Source: Thioclava sediminum (GTDB taxonomy: Bacteria; Pseudomonadota; Alphaproteobacteria; Rhodobacterales; Rhodobacteraceae). Taken from it: a stretch of DNA of 64,000 nt. The translations under genes and the position numbers were made by a program. The stretch spans positions 186,001-250,000 of the forward strand of contig NZ_MPZV01000005.1 of the NCBI RefSeq assembly GCF_002020355.1, written 5' to 3'. How positions within the stretch are numbered: position 1 is the first letter of the stretch; each line of letters starts with the position of its first letter. Below, one piece after another: positions 18,740 through 26,122 of this stretch. The notes under the pieces are model-generated. The model saw only the letters and a list, made by a program, of their open reading frames with translations. It was not told where the DNA came from and did no database searches.

Positions 18740-19978
18740 TCAGGCCAAGCCAAGCTCTGCAAGGATTTGGGGGAGCTTCTTTTTGACCTTGAAGAACCCG
18801 GCCGTGGCATGGGGCCAGATCACGCGATCCCACTCCCGAGTCAGCTCGCACAGCGCGATGCCATGCGCGCCCAGCGCCGCCTCCGCGCTCTCGCGCCAAT
18901 CGCCGAGCGGCCCGACCGGAATGTAAGGCGTGACGATCTGCCGAACGCCGAGGCTTTGCGCCCAATCGACCAGCGCGGACGGGCCACCGGCCTTCAGGCG
19001 TTGCACGTCCGGCACCCCGGCGCGCTCAGCGGCATCGGCGAGTGCGTCGCGCTCGAACCGCGCGACATGCGGCGCCACCTCGCGCGTCGAGCGCAGGTGG
19101 CTGGCGCTGAGGGTCGCGGCTCCACGCAGATCGAACGCGCTCAGATCGAAATCCTCGACGCGGCAATCTTCCTCGGTGATCAGGAGCGCCGTGGGCAGCC
19201 CCGGCTGCGGGGGGCGCGGCGCGCGCAATGACGCAACCGGGGGCAGCCCCTCGGGCTCGTTCGCCTCCAACCCCTCGCTGACTTCCGCCAACTCCGCGGG
19301 ATCGGGCGCGAACCTGCCGCCTGTGTAGCGCGTGATATTGGCAGCCTCAGCGGCATAGAACTTGCCCCGCGTATGCAGGCCCGCCACCCAGCGCCAGCTG
19401 AGCGTGTTCGAGGCCGGATCGCCGTCGAGCAGATGGCGATAGAAGAAATCCGCCCCGATCCGCCACGGCAGCCGAAGCGTGAAGATCCAGATCGAGGCGA
19501 ACCACATCCGCGCGTGATTGTGCAGATAGCCGGTCTCGCGCAACTCACGCGCCCACGCGTCGAAACAGGCGATCCCGCTGCGGCCCGCCTCGGCCTCGGC
19601 CACGCGCGCGGCCAGACCGGGGGCGTCGTCGAGCGCGGCAAGGTCTTGCGCCAATCCGTCCCGATAGCGCGCCCAGACCTCAGGGCGATGCTCCAACCAG
19701 CCCTTGAAATAGCCCCGCCAGAGCACCTCCTGCACGAATTTCTCCGCAGCCTCTGCACCATGCGCCTCATACGCCCGCGTCACCGCCTCACGCTCGAGCA
19801 CAAGACGCCGGCGCAGATAGGGCGACAGTTGCGAGACGTCCCTATGCCGCCCCGCCCCGTGATCGAAATTGCGCCCCCGCGCGTAATCCGCGCCCATCTT
19901 GGGGGCGAACCGCGTCAGGCGGTCCTCGCCCGCAGCGCGGGTGGCGGCAGGCAATGGCAAAGGTGCGGCAGCGGTCAC
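18740..19978 (-). CDS. Photolyase/cryptochrome-like FAD protein with permuted domain order
   Basis: 412 residues. The N-terminal two thirds match the helical FAD-binding domain that is normally C-terminal in photolyases: LSPYLRRRLV, FVQEVLWRGYFKGWLEHRP, then HNHARMWFASIWIFTLR and LLDGDPASNTLSWRWVAGL, which hold the Asn/Arg/Asp and Trp residues around FAD. From about residue 270 comes an alpha/beta segment (ALLITEEDC, PYIPVGPLGDWRESAEAAL, GFFKVKKKLPQIL) resembling the photolyase Rossmann domain that normally comes first. Either a permuted photolyase or a photolyase-like protein with an unrelated C-terminal domain. Flavin binding is likely; DNA repair is not proven. Confidence 0.8.
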   Translation of the reverse strand: MTAAAPLPLPAATRAAGEDRLTRFAPKMGADYARGRNFDHGAGRHRDVSQLSPYLRRRLVLEREAVTRAYEAHGAEAAEKFVQEVLWRGYFKGWLEHRPEVWARYRDGLAQDLAALDDAPGLAARVAEAEAGRSGIACFDAWARELRETGYLHNHARMWFASIWIFTLRLPWRIGADFFYRHLLDGDPASNTLSWRWVAGLHTRGKFYAAEAANITRYTGGRFAPDPAELAEVSEGLEANEPEGLPPVASLRAPRPPQPGLPTALLITEEDCRVEDFDLSAFDLRGAATLSASHLRSTREVAPHVARFERDALADAAERAGVPDVQRLKAGGPSALVDWAQSLGVRQIVTPYIPVGPLGDWRESAEAALGAHGIALCELTREWDRVIWPHATAGFFKVKKKLPQILAELGLA

Positions 19979-20031
19979 GGCATCTCCTTCCGGGTCAGGC
20001 TACCGATCTACGCCGTCGAGGGGATATGCGA

Positions 20032-20466
20032 TCACTCGGCCCGCTCGAACCGAACCGTCGGGTTGCTCATCAGCGCCTCGAGCGACCCGTCGAACGCGCC
20101 CAGCCGCACGAGGTCCGGCGAGTTGGCAAAGGGTTTGTAGAAGATCGCGAGATTGCCCCAAGGCGCATAAAGCGTGATGTCGCCCGTCTTCGGCTCGTAG
20201 CTGCGCGGCGCGCCGGTGGTGTCGAGCTTGCGCGGCAGATCGGCGATCTTCTCGATGCCGTGGTAGTCGCGCAGGGTCAGCTCCAGCGGCATGAGCGCCG
20301 CGAAATCGCGCCCTGCAGGGGTGTCGTCGAGCGTGGCGGTCAGAACCGTCTCGCCTGCGGTCACGGTGATCGGGATCATACTGTCTCCTTTCGTCTCCTG
20401 AGCGCAGGCCATGCTGGCGGCGACGCACAGCGCCGCGACGGGTGTCAGAAACTTCGTGAAGCTCAT
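20032..20466 (-). CDS. Exported cyclophilin-like fold protein
   Basis: 144 residues with an N-terminal signal peptide (FLTPVAALCVAASMACAQ). The mature part (ITVTAGETVLTATLDDTPAGRDFAALMP.. with LTLRDYHGIEKIADLP and GDITLYAPWGNLAIFY) matches the cyclophilin-like family often found beside aldo/keto reductases and cupins in oxidative or electrophile-stress loci. Isomerase activity is not assured. It is preceded at 20518-20561 by the composite LysR-type promoter element shared with its neighbours. Confidence 0.75.
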   Translation of the reverse strand: MSFTKFLTPVAALCVAASMACAQETKGDSMIPITVTAGETVLTATLDDTPAGRDFAALMPLELTLRDYHGIEKIADLPRKLDTTGAPRSYEPKTGDITLYAPWGNLAIFYKPFANSPDLVRLGAFDGSLEALMSNPTVRFERAE

Positions 20467-20517
20467 GGCCGATGCCCTCCTGCTGCTGGAGACAAATCTA
20501 TGCGCGATTGCGCGGGA

Positions 20518-20561
20518 GGATTACCCCCCGCGCAATACTGCCACAGATGAGCGGCACTCAT
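20518..20561 (-). promoter_or_regulatory. LysR-type box plus -10-like element upstream of the cyclophilin-like gene
   Basis: On the minus strand the box ATGAGTGCCGCTCAT (20561-20547) is a perfect ATGA-N7-TCAT inverted repeat with the T-N11-A core of LysR regulators. Exactly 37 bases from its first base lies GTAATCC (20524-20518), matching the spacing of the ATTAWCC element at four other promoters of this locus. The gene start is 52 bases further on. Confidence 0.7.
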
Positions 20562-20572
20562 CAGTCGCCGTT

Positions 20573-21772
20573 TCAGGCCTGGGTCATGTCGATCACATAG
20601 CGATAGCGCGCCTGCTTGTTCACGACCTTCTCGCAGGCTTCGCCGATCTGCTCGGGGGTGATCATCTCATAGGTGGCCGCGACCCCGTGATGTGCGGCGA
20701 AGTCGATCACCCGCTGGGTCTCGGCAATGCCGCCCGTCATCGAGCCCGCGAGGCTCTGACGCCCGAAGCCCATCATCATCCCATGCGCCCCCTCGATCGG
20801 GAACAGCGCGCCAACATTGACCAGCGTCTTGTCGAGCTTGAGCAGGTTCAGGAATTGCTGCATCGGATAGGCCACCGGAACGGTCGAGAGCATCAGATCG
20901 AAGCTGCCCATCTGGCTCCGCATCGCGGCCTCGTCGGACCAGAGATAGGCCTCGGCGGCGCCGAAAGCCTTGGCATCGGCGATTTTGTCCTCGGAAGTGG
21001 TGAAGACGACGACCTCGGCCCCTTTCGCCGCCGCCAGCTTCACCGCGAGATGGCCCAGACCGCCCATTCCGATCACGCCGTAACGTTGGCCGGGCTGCAG
21101 ATCCCAGTGATTGATCGGCGAGAAGGTGGTGATCCCGGCGCAAAGAAGCGGCGCGAACCCGGCCAGATCGACCCCAGGCGGGATGCGCAGCGCGAAGTCT
21201 TCCTTCACGACGATCTTCTTGGAATAGCCGCCATAGGTCACCCCGCCCGAGATCTTGTCCTCGGAATTATAGGTGAAGGTCGTGCCGTTGAGGCAGTTCT
21301 GCTCGCGGTCGGCCAGGCAATTGGCGCAGGTGCCGCAGCTGTCGACCATCGTGCCGACCCCGGCGACATCGCCCTCGCGGAACTTGGTGACTTCCGCGCC
21401 GATGCCGACGACCCGGCCGACCATCTCGTGACCGGGAACAAGCGGGAACTGCGGCATCCCCCAGTCGCCCTTGTAGGTGTGAATGTCCGAGTGGCAGATC
21501 GAGCTATACATGATCTCGACCACGACATCCTTCGGGCCAGCCGCACGGCGCGGGATCGTATGCGGCGCGAAACTGCCATCCGTGTCGAAGGCCGCCCAAG
21601 CCTGCACTTCGGAAGCTTCGAGCGATGCGCCGCCCTCTTGCGCGGCCGCTTGCGTGGCGACGCTCGCCGCCAAGGGGGCCGCGGCCAGCGCGGCACCGCT
21701 GCGCAGGAAATTGCGGCGGCTTTCGCCATCGCGGGTCAAGGTTTGGAACGTGTCATTGCAGGACTGGCACAT
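20573..21772 (-). CDS. Tat-exported zinc alcohol dehydrogenase (CAD/YahK-like MDR family)
   Basis: 399 residues. It begins with a twin-arginine signal (SRRNFLRSGAALAAAPLAAS) ending near AAAQEGG. The mature part is a complete medium-chain zinc dehydrogenase: SSICHSDIH and PGHEMVGRV supply catalytic zinc ligands, CGTCANCLADREQNC the structural zinc site, and GMGGLGHLAVKLA the Rossmann nucleotide loop, followed by FTTSEDK, which suits NADP. Relatives are cytosolic aldehyde reductases; export of one is unusual. It shares a palindromic promoter region with the divergent cupin gene at 22016. Confidence 0.87.
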   Translation of the reverse strand: MCQSCNDTFQTLTRDGESRRNFLRSGAALAAAPLAASVATQAAAQEGGASLEASEVQAWAAFDTDGSFAPHTIPRRAAGPKDVVVEIMYSSICHSDIHTYKGDWGMPQFPLVPGHEMVGRVVGIGAEVTKFREGDVAGVGTMVDSCGTCANCLADREQNCLNGTTFTYNSEDKISGGVTYGGYSKKIVVKEDFALRIPPGVDLAGFAPLLCAGITTFSPINHWDLQPGQRYGVIGMGGLGHLAVKLAAAKGAEVVVFTTSEDKIADAKAFGAAEAYLWSDEAAMRSQMGSFDLMLSTVPVAYPMQQFLNLLKLDKTLVNVGALFPIEGAHGMMMGFGRQSLAGSMTGGIAETQRVIDFAAHHGVAATYEMITPEQIGEACEKVVNKQARYRYVIDMTQA

Positions 21773-21856
21773 CTCGGGCCTCCTTTTTCGGGAACTGACG
21801 AAGAGCGCCGGAACAAGGGTGGCGCCTGCCTTTCAACATGCCGCGAAACGCGCCGC

Positions 21857-21929
21857 AGATAATCACCGCTTTGCGCACAGCATCCATGAATCCTGCTCAT
21901 GAGGCTTTCCGGCTTTTGCGGCATTAACC
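21857..21929. promoter_or_regulatory. Bidirectional LysR-type operator/promoter between the exported dehydrogenase and cupin genes
   Basis: The box ATGAATCCTGCTCAT (21886-21900) is ATGA-N7-TCAT on either strand. Reading rightward, ATTAACC lies at 21923-21929, 37 bases from the box start, 87 bases before the cupin gene. Reading leftward, ATTATCT lies at 21863-21857, again 37 bases from the box start, 85 bases before the dehydrogenase gene. One palindrome therefore appears to serve two divergent promoters with identical geometry. Confidence 0.75.
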
Positions 21930-22015
21930 CCGCGTCTGCGGTCCTTACCTCAATGAAAGCGAGGCCAGGGAGATCACGGCCTTGCCATTGAAACGCAATC
22001 CAAGGGAGACCCCTG

Positions 22016-22471
22016 ATGATCCGCACCTTCACGACGCTCGCCGTCCTTCTCGCCGCCCCCGCCGCCGTTGCGCAGTCGATGGAACTGACCCCGGCGGAGA
22101 GCCGCGCGGCCACGATCGGCAGCTCTGAGACCTTCACCGGCACCGCCCTCGTCGCCCCCGTCTTCGGCCCTGACATGGGCGATGTGAGCGCGGGCGAAGT
22201 GACCTTCCTTCCCGGCGCGCGCTCGGCCTGGCACACCCATCCGGCGGGTCAGAAGCTCGTTGTGACGGCAGGCTCCGGCTGGGTACAGGAACGCGGCCAG
22301 CCCAAACAGCTGATGCAGGCGGGCGACGTCATCTGGTGCCCGCCCGGCATCGAGCATTGGCATGGCGCGACCGACACGACCCATGTGACGCATTTCGCGA
22401 TTCAGCAGGTGGTAGATGGCTCCGCCGTGACTTGGGGCGAGAAGGTGACCGACGCGGATTATCTGGAGTGA
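22016..22471 (+). CDS. Exported cupin-domain protein
   Basis: 151 residues with a signal peptide (TFTTLAVLLAAPAAVAQ). The cupin core shows both metal-binding motifs: [16 protein letters not shown] with the two His, and CPPGIEHWHGA with the third His. It is a paralogue of the cytosolic cupin at 26123, matching over nearly its whole mature length, for example VDGSAVTWGEKV against [12 protein letters not shown]. Members are sometimes annotated as mandelonitrile lyase-like or quercetinase-like; the substrate here is unknown. Confidence 0.83.
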   Translation: MIRTFTTLAVLLAAPAAVAQSMELTPAESRAATIGSSETFTGTALVAPVFGPDMGDVSAGEVTFLPGARSAWHTHPAGQKLVVTAGSGWVQERGQPKQLMQAGDVIWCPPGIEHWHGATDTTHVTHFAIQQVVDGSAVTWGEKVTDADYLE

Positions 22472-22508
22472 CGTCGCCTGATCCACGGCTGAATAATCCG
22501 TGGACGTC

Positions 22509-22523
22509 ATGAACCACGCGCAT
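22509..22523 (+). promoter_or_regulatory. Probable LysR autoregulatory box
   Basis: ATGAACCACGCGCAT has the same AT-N11-AT layout and the same ATGAA left half as the boxes upstream of the neighbouring genes, and lies 24 bases before the LysR start at 22547. No ATTAWCC element sits 37 bases on, so it may mediate repression only. Confidence 0.5.
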
Positions 22524-22546
22524 ATATCGTGAGGGAGACCCGCCCG

Positions 22547-23476
22547 ATGGCGACACCAACATTCAGCGAGGCCTCCCTCATGCTCCGCGAGAATATCAAC
22601 GATCTGATCGCCCTGGCCGCCGTCGCCGAAGAGCGCAGCTTCACCAAGGCCGCGGCGCGGCTCAACGTGTCGCAATCCGCGCTGAGCCATACGATCAAGG
22701 CGCTGGAGCAACGGCTGGGGCTGCGGCTGCTGACGCGTACCACGCGATCCGTTGCGCCGACGCTCGAGGGCGAGGATCTTCTGGCCACGCTCAACCCCTG
22801 TTTCGAGATGATCGAGGCGCGGTTGCGCGCGCTCGACGACGCGCAGGACCAGCCCACGGGCACCGTGCGCATCGTCTCCACCGATTACGCGATCGAGACC
22901 GTGCTTTGGCCAAAGCTCTCGCCGCTGCTCAAGCAATACCCCTCTATCAATGTCGAGCTGGTGATGGATTACGGCTTCACCGATCTGGCCTCGGCGCAAT
23001 GCGATGCCGGGGTGCGCTATGGCGACAGCGTGAGCGAAGGGATGATCGCCACAAGGATCGGCCCGGACGAGCGGATGCTCTGCGTCGGCGCGCCGTCCTA
23101 TTTCGAAACGGCTGGCGTGCCGCAGACCCCGCATGATCTGAGCGAACATAATTGCATCAACCTGCGGCTGGCGACGCATGGCGCACTCTATGCCTGGGAA
23201 TTCGAGGATGCCGACGGGCACGAGATCCGGGTGAAAGTCTCCGGTCAGGCCTGCTTCAACACGATCGGGTTGGTGCAGCACGCGGCGCTCGACGGGCACG
23301 GGCTGGCGCTGGTGCCGGACCGGCTCGCCGCGCCCCATCTGGAAAGCGGCGCCCTGCAAGCCTGCCTCGAGGAATATTGCCCCTATTTCCCGGGATTTCA
23401 CCTTTATTACCCCAGCCGCCAACGCCCTTCTTCGGCCTTCGGCGCCGTGCTGGAAGCGCTGCGCGAGCGGGGCTGA
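22547..23476 (+). CDS. LysR-family transcriptional regulator
   Basis: About 309 residues. The winged-helix domain is typical: LIALAAVAEERSFTKAAARL, then NVSQSALSHTIKALEQRLG and LLTRTTRSVAPT. The effector domain follows (GTVRIVSTDYAIETVLWPKL onward, ending with a Pro/Tyr-rich tail). The start at 22547 has GGGAG eight bases upstream; a GTG at 22529 and an ATG at 22580 are alternatives. Placed inside the cluster whose promoters share one LysR-type box, it is the obvious regulator of those genes. Effector unknown. Confidence 0.9.
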   Translation: MATPTFSEASLMLRENINDLIALAAVAEERSFTKAAARLNVSQSALSHTIKALEQRLGLRLLTRTTRSVAPTLEGEDLLATLNPCFEMIEARLRALDDAQDQPTGTVRIVSTDYAIETVLWPKLSPLLKQYPSINVELVMDYGFTDLASAQCDAGVRYGDSVSEGMIATRIGPDERMLCVGAPSYFETAGVPQTPHDLSEHNCINLRLATHGALYAWEFEDADGHEIRVKVSGQACFNTIGLVQHAALDGHGLALVPDRLAAPHLESGALQACLEEYCPYFPGFHLYYPSRQRPSSAFGAVLEALRERG

Positions 23477-23520
23477 TCGGTCCCCTATTATCACGCTCGG
23501 GTGAATGAACGTGCGCATTC

Positions 23521-23564
23521 ATGCTTGTCACTCATGAGTGCTATAAAAATTCCGCCGATTATCC
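23521..23564 (+). promoter_or_regulatory. LysR-type box plus -10-like element upstream of the aldo/keto reductase
   Basis: ATGCTTGTCACTCAT (23521-23535) keeps the AT-N11-AT core and the TCAT right half; it runs into the perfect palindrome CACTCATGAGTG (23529-23540). ATTATCC lies at 23558-23564, 37 bases from the box start as in the other four promoters. The gene starts 94 bases further on. Confidence 0.7.
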
Positions 23565-23657
23565 TGAGGCGCATCTCGCACTAGATTGCAGGACATGAAC
23601 CGAAGCCGTGCTCTTGAAAATGAGGGGCGCGGCGCACTCCAATGCAAGGAGCCAGAC

Positions 23658-24521
23658 ATGATCCTGAACGAAACCCTTACCCTCCCCAATGGCGTCGAGA
23701 TCCCGAAACTGGGCCTTGGCACATGGATGATCGACGATGACAAGGTGGCCGATGCGGTGAAGGCCGCCGTCGAGATGGGCTATCACCATATCGATACCGC
23801 GCAGGCCTATGGAAACGAACGTGGCGTCGGCGAAGGCATCCGCAATTGCGGCGTTCCGCGCGACGAGATTTTCCTGACCACGAAGCTCGACGCGGGCATC
23901 AAGAACTATGCCGATGCGAAAGCCGCCATCGACGGCTCGCTCGAGACGCTCGGGCTCGACAAGATCGACCTGATGATCATCCACAGCCCGAAGCCCTGGA
24001 CCGAGTTCCACGGCGACGATGGCTACTTCGAGGGCAACCTCGAAGCGTGGCGCGCGCTGGAAGAAGCCTATGAGGCGGGCAAGCTGGGCGCGATCGGCGT
24101 GTCGAACTTCGAGAAGGCGGATCTCGACAACCTGCTCGACAACGCAAAGGTCAAGCCGATGATCGACCAGATCCTCGCGCATGTGTCGAACACGCCCTTC
24201 GAACTGATCGACTACATCCAGAGCAACGGCATGGTCGCCGAGGCCTATTCGCCGATCGGCCACGGCCAGATCCTCGACAATGCCGAGATCAAGGCGATGG
24301 CAGAGAAATACAGCGTCAGCGTCCCGCAGCTCTCGATCCGCTACGTGCTGCAACTGGGCATGGTCGCGCTGCCGAAGACCGCCAATCCCGATCACATGCG
24401 CTCCAATGCGGCGCTCGATTTCGAAATTTCCGAAGCCGATATGGAGGCACTGAAATCGGTCGAGGAGATCAAGGATTACGGCGAGGCGAGCATGTTCCCC
24501 GTCTATGGCGGGCAGCTTTAA
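23658..24521 (+). CDS. Aldo/keto reductase
   Basis: 287 residues from the ATG at 23658, which has AAGGAG seven bases upstream. It is a standard AKR barrel: LGLGTWMIDDD, then YHHIDTAQAYGNERGVGEG (Asp and Tyr of the catalytic tetrad), TTKLDAG (Lys) and MIIHSPKPW (His), and the cofactor region ending SIRYVLQLGMVALPKT. It would reduce aldehydes or ketones with NADPH in the cytosol, like the DkgA group. It lies between the LysR gene and the exported CMD-family gene and has its own LysR-type promoter element. Confidence 0.93.
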   Translation: MILNETLTLPNGVEIPKLGLGTWMIDDDKVADAVKAAVEMGYHHIDTAQAYGNERGVGEGIRNCGVPRDEIFLTTKLDAGIKNYADAKAAIDGSLETLGLDKIDLMIIHSPKPWTEFHGDDGYFEGNLEAWRALEEAYEAGKLGAIGVSNFEKADLDNLLDNAKVKPMIDQILAHVSNTPFELIDYIQSNGMVAEAYSPIGHGQILDNAEIKAMAEKYSVSVPQLSIRYVLQLGMVALPKTANPDHMRSNAALDFEISEADMEALKSVEEIKDYGEASMFPVYGGQL

Positions 24522-24532
24522 GCCAGACCATC

Positions 24533-24563
24533 GCACTGCCGGGCCTGTCCCGGCGGTGCCTTT
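24533..24563 (+). terminator. Possible terminator after the aldo/keto reductase gene
   Basis: GCACTGCCGGG and CCCGGCGGTGC form an 11-bp stem with one mismatch around a 5-base loop, followed by TTTC, 11 bases after the stop. The T-run is short. Confidence 0.5.
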
Positions 24564-24574
24564 CAGGCCTTTCG

Positions 24575-24618
24575 ATGAATCTCGCTCATGAGTGACTTGG
24601 CTTGATACGGCATTAACC
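24575..24618 (+). promoter_or_regulatory. LysR-type box plus -10-like element upstream of the CMD-reductase-cupin operon
   Basis: ATGAATCTCGCTCAT (24575-24589) is ATGA-N7-TCAT, and GGCATTAACC ends at 24618. Both blocks, and the CTCATGAG between them, are identical in sequence and spacing to the copy at 21886-21929. The first gene starts 57 bases on. Confidence 0.72.
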
Positions 24619-24674
24619 TGAGTGCCGCCTCCCCCATCTCTGAAGGACAAGATCAACCCGACAGGAGAGATGAT

Positions 24675-25436
24675 ATGAAAACCCGTTTTGCAGCTTCTGC
24701 TTTCGCCCTGATTGCGTCCTCGGCCTCCGGCGAGGCGCTCGATCGCACCATCCCCGACGCCGTTGGCCGCGCGGCCCCCGCGCTCGAGGCCTATTCCAGC
24801 AATGATCTTCTCGGCTCGGTCTGGACCGGCGAACAGCTGTCCATGCGGGACCGCTCGCTCGTGACCTTCGCGGCGCTGATGACCCGCCACGAGACAGGAA
24901 ACCTCGAGCGTTTCGTCGAACTCGCGCTCGATAGCGGCGTGACGCCTGCCGAACTGTCGGAAACCGTCACCCATCTCGCCTTCTACACCGGCTGGGGCAA
25001 CGCCACCGCCGCGGCCGAGGCGATGGCGCCGGTCTACGAGGCGCGCGGAATCGCCGCCGACAGCCTTCCCGGCGCAGAGGTCAATCTGCTGCCGCTCGAT
25101 GAGGAGGCCGAGGAATCGCGCGAGAGTTTCGTGCGCGGCACCTATGGCGACGTCTCGATGGGCGTGGTCGACAACACGCGCGAGCTTCTGTTCCGCGACC
25201 TCTGGCTGCGTCCCGACCTCGCGCCGCGCGACCGCTCGATGGTCACCGTCGCGGCCCTGATCGCGGCGGGCCAGCCCGAGCAGATGACCTTCCACCTCAA
25301 CCGCGCGATGGATAACGGGCTGACGCAGGAGGAAGCGGGCGCGATGCTCTCGCATCTGGCCTTCTACGCGGGCTGGCCCAAGGTCTTCTCCGCCCTGCCG
25401 GTGGCCAAGGACGTCTTCGAGAACCGCGCCGAATAA
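24675..25436 (+). CDS. Exported carboxymuconolactone decarboxylase-like protein with two CMD domains
   Basis: 253 residues with a signal-like N-terminus (TRFAASAFALIASSASG). Two similar helical domains follow, around residues 50-120 (RDRSLVTFAALMTR.. to HLAFYTGWGNATAA) and 170-245 (RDRSMVTVAALIAAG.. to HLAFYAGWPKVFSA). The protein has no cysteine, so it cannot be an AhpD-type thiol peroxidase and is closer to the decarboxylase branch. First gene of an operon with the reductase at 25448 (11 bases on) and the cupin at 26123. Confidence 0.8.
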   Translation: MKTRFAASAFALIASSASGEALDRTIPDAVGRAAPALEAYSSNDLLGSVWTGEQLSMRDRSLVTFAALMTRHETGNLERFVELALDSGVTPAELSETVTHLAFYTGWGNATAAAEAMAPVYEARGIAADSLPGAEVNLLPLDEEAEESRESFVRGTYGDVSMGVVDNTRELLFRDLWLRPDLAPRDRSMVTVAALIAAGQPEQMTFHLNRAMDNGLTQEEAGAMLSHLAFYAGWPKVFSALPVAKDVFENRAE

Positions 25437-25447
25437 AGGACCCTGCC

Positions 25448-26086
25448 ATGAAGATCGCCATTCTCGGATCTGGACTGATGGGCGCCAAGCTCGGACGGAT
25501 CTGGGCGCAATGCGGCCACGATCTGCGCTTCGCCTATTCGCGCAGTCAGGCCAAGCTGGACCGGCTCGCCGCCGAGACCGGCGGGCGGGCGACCAGCGTC
25601 TCCGAGGCGGTCGCGGATGCGGATGCGATCCTGCTCGCCGTGCATTGGAGCCGCATCGACGATGTGCTGGCTCAGGCCTGCGACATGGCAGGCCAGGTGG
25701 TGCTCAACTGCTGCGTTCCGCTCGATACGAGCAATAGCGATCTCGTGCTCGGCCCCAAGACCTCCGGGGCCGAGCAACTCGCCACCATGCGCCCCGATGC
25801 GCGCTGGGTGGCCACATTCAACACCTCTCCCTCCGAGAGCTTCGCACCGGTCTTTGCCCGCAAGGGACAGGCCGACCCGCCGCAGCTTTTGATCTACGGC
25901 GATGACGACGGTGCGAAGGCCGTCGCGCGCGGGCTGATCGAAGATATCGGCTTTACGCCGGTTGATGCGGGCGGATTGCGCACCGGGCGTTTCGTCGAGC
26001 CCTTTGCAATGGTCACCGCCGAGCTAGCCTATGGGCAACCCGGCGGTCCCGCCCTGACCTACCGTTTCGAAAAACTGCGCGGCTAA
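25448..26086 (+). CDS. NAD(P)-binding F420-reductase-like oxidoreductase
   Basis: 212 residues. It starts with the Rossmann motif IAILGSGLMGAKLGRIWAQ, followed by YSRSQAKL at the end of strand 2, which would favour NADPH over NADH. VVLNCCVPLDT and the VATFNTSPSESFAP segment are typical of the F420-oxidoreductase/ProC-like fold. Substrate unknown. Eleven bases separate it from the upstream gene, so it belongs to the same operon. Confidence 0.8.
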   Translation: MKIAILGSGLMGAKLGRIWAQCGHDLRFAYSRSQAKLDRLAAETGGRATSVSEAVADADAILLAVHWSRIDDVLAQACDMAGQVVLNCCVPLDTSNSDLVLGPKTSGAEQLATMRPDARWVATFNTSPSESFAPVFARKGQADPPQLLIYGDDDGAKAVARGLIEDIGFTPVDAGGLRTGRFVEPFAMVTAELAYGQPGGPALTYRFEKLRG

Positions 26087-26122
26087 GCCCGCGCTCCCCT
26101 ACCCCAAGAAAGGAGTTTTCAC

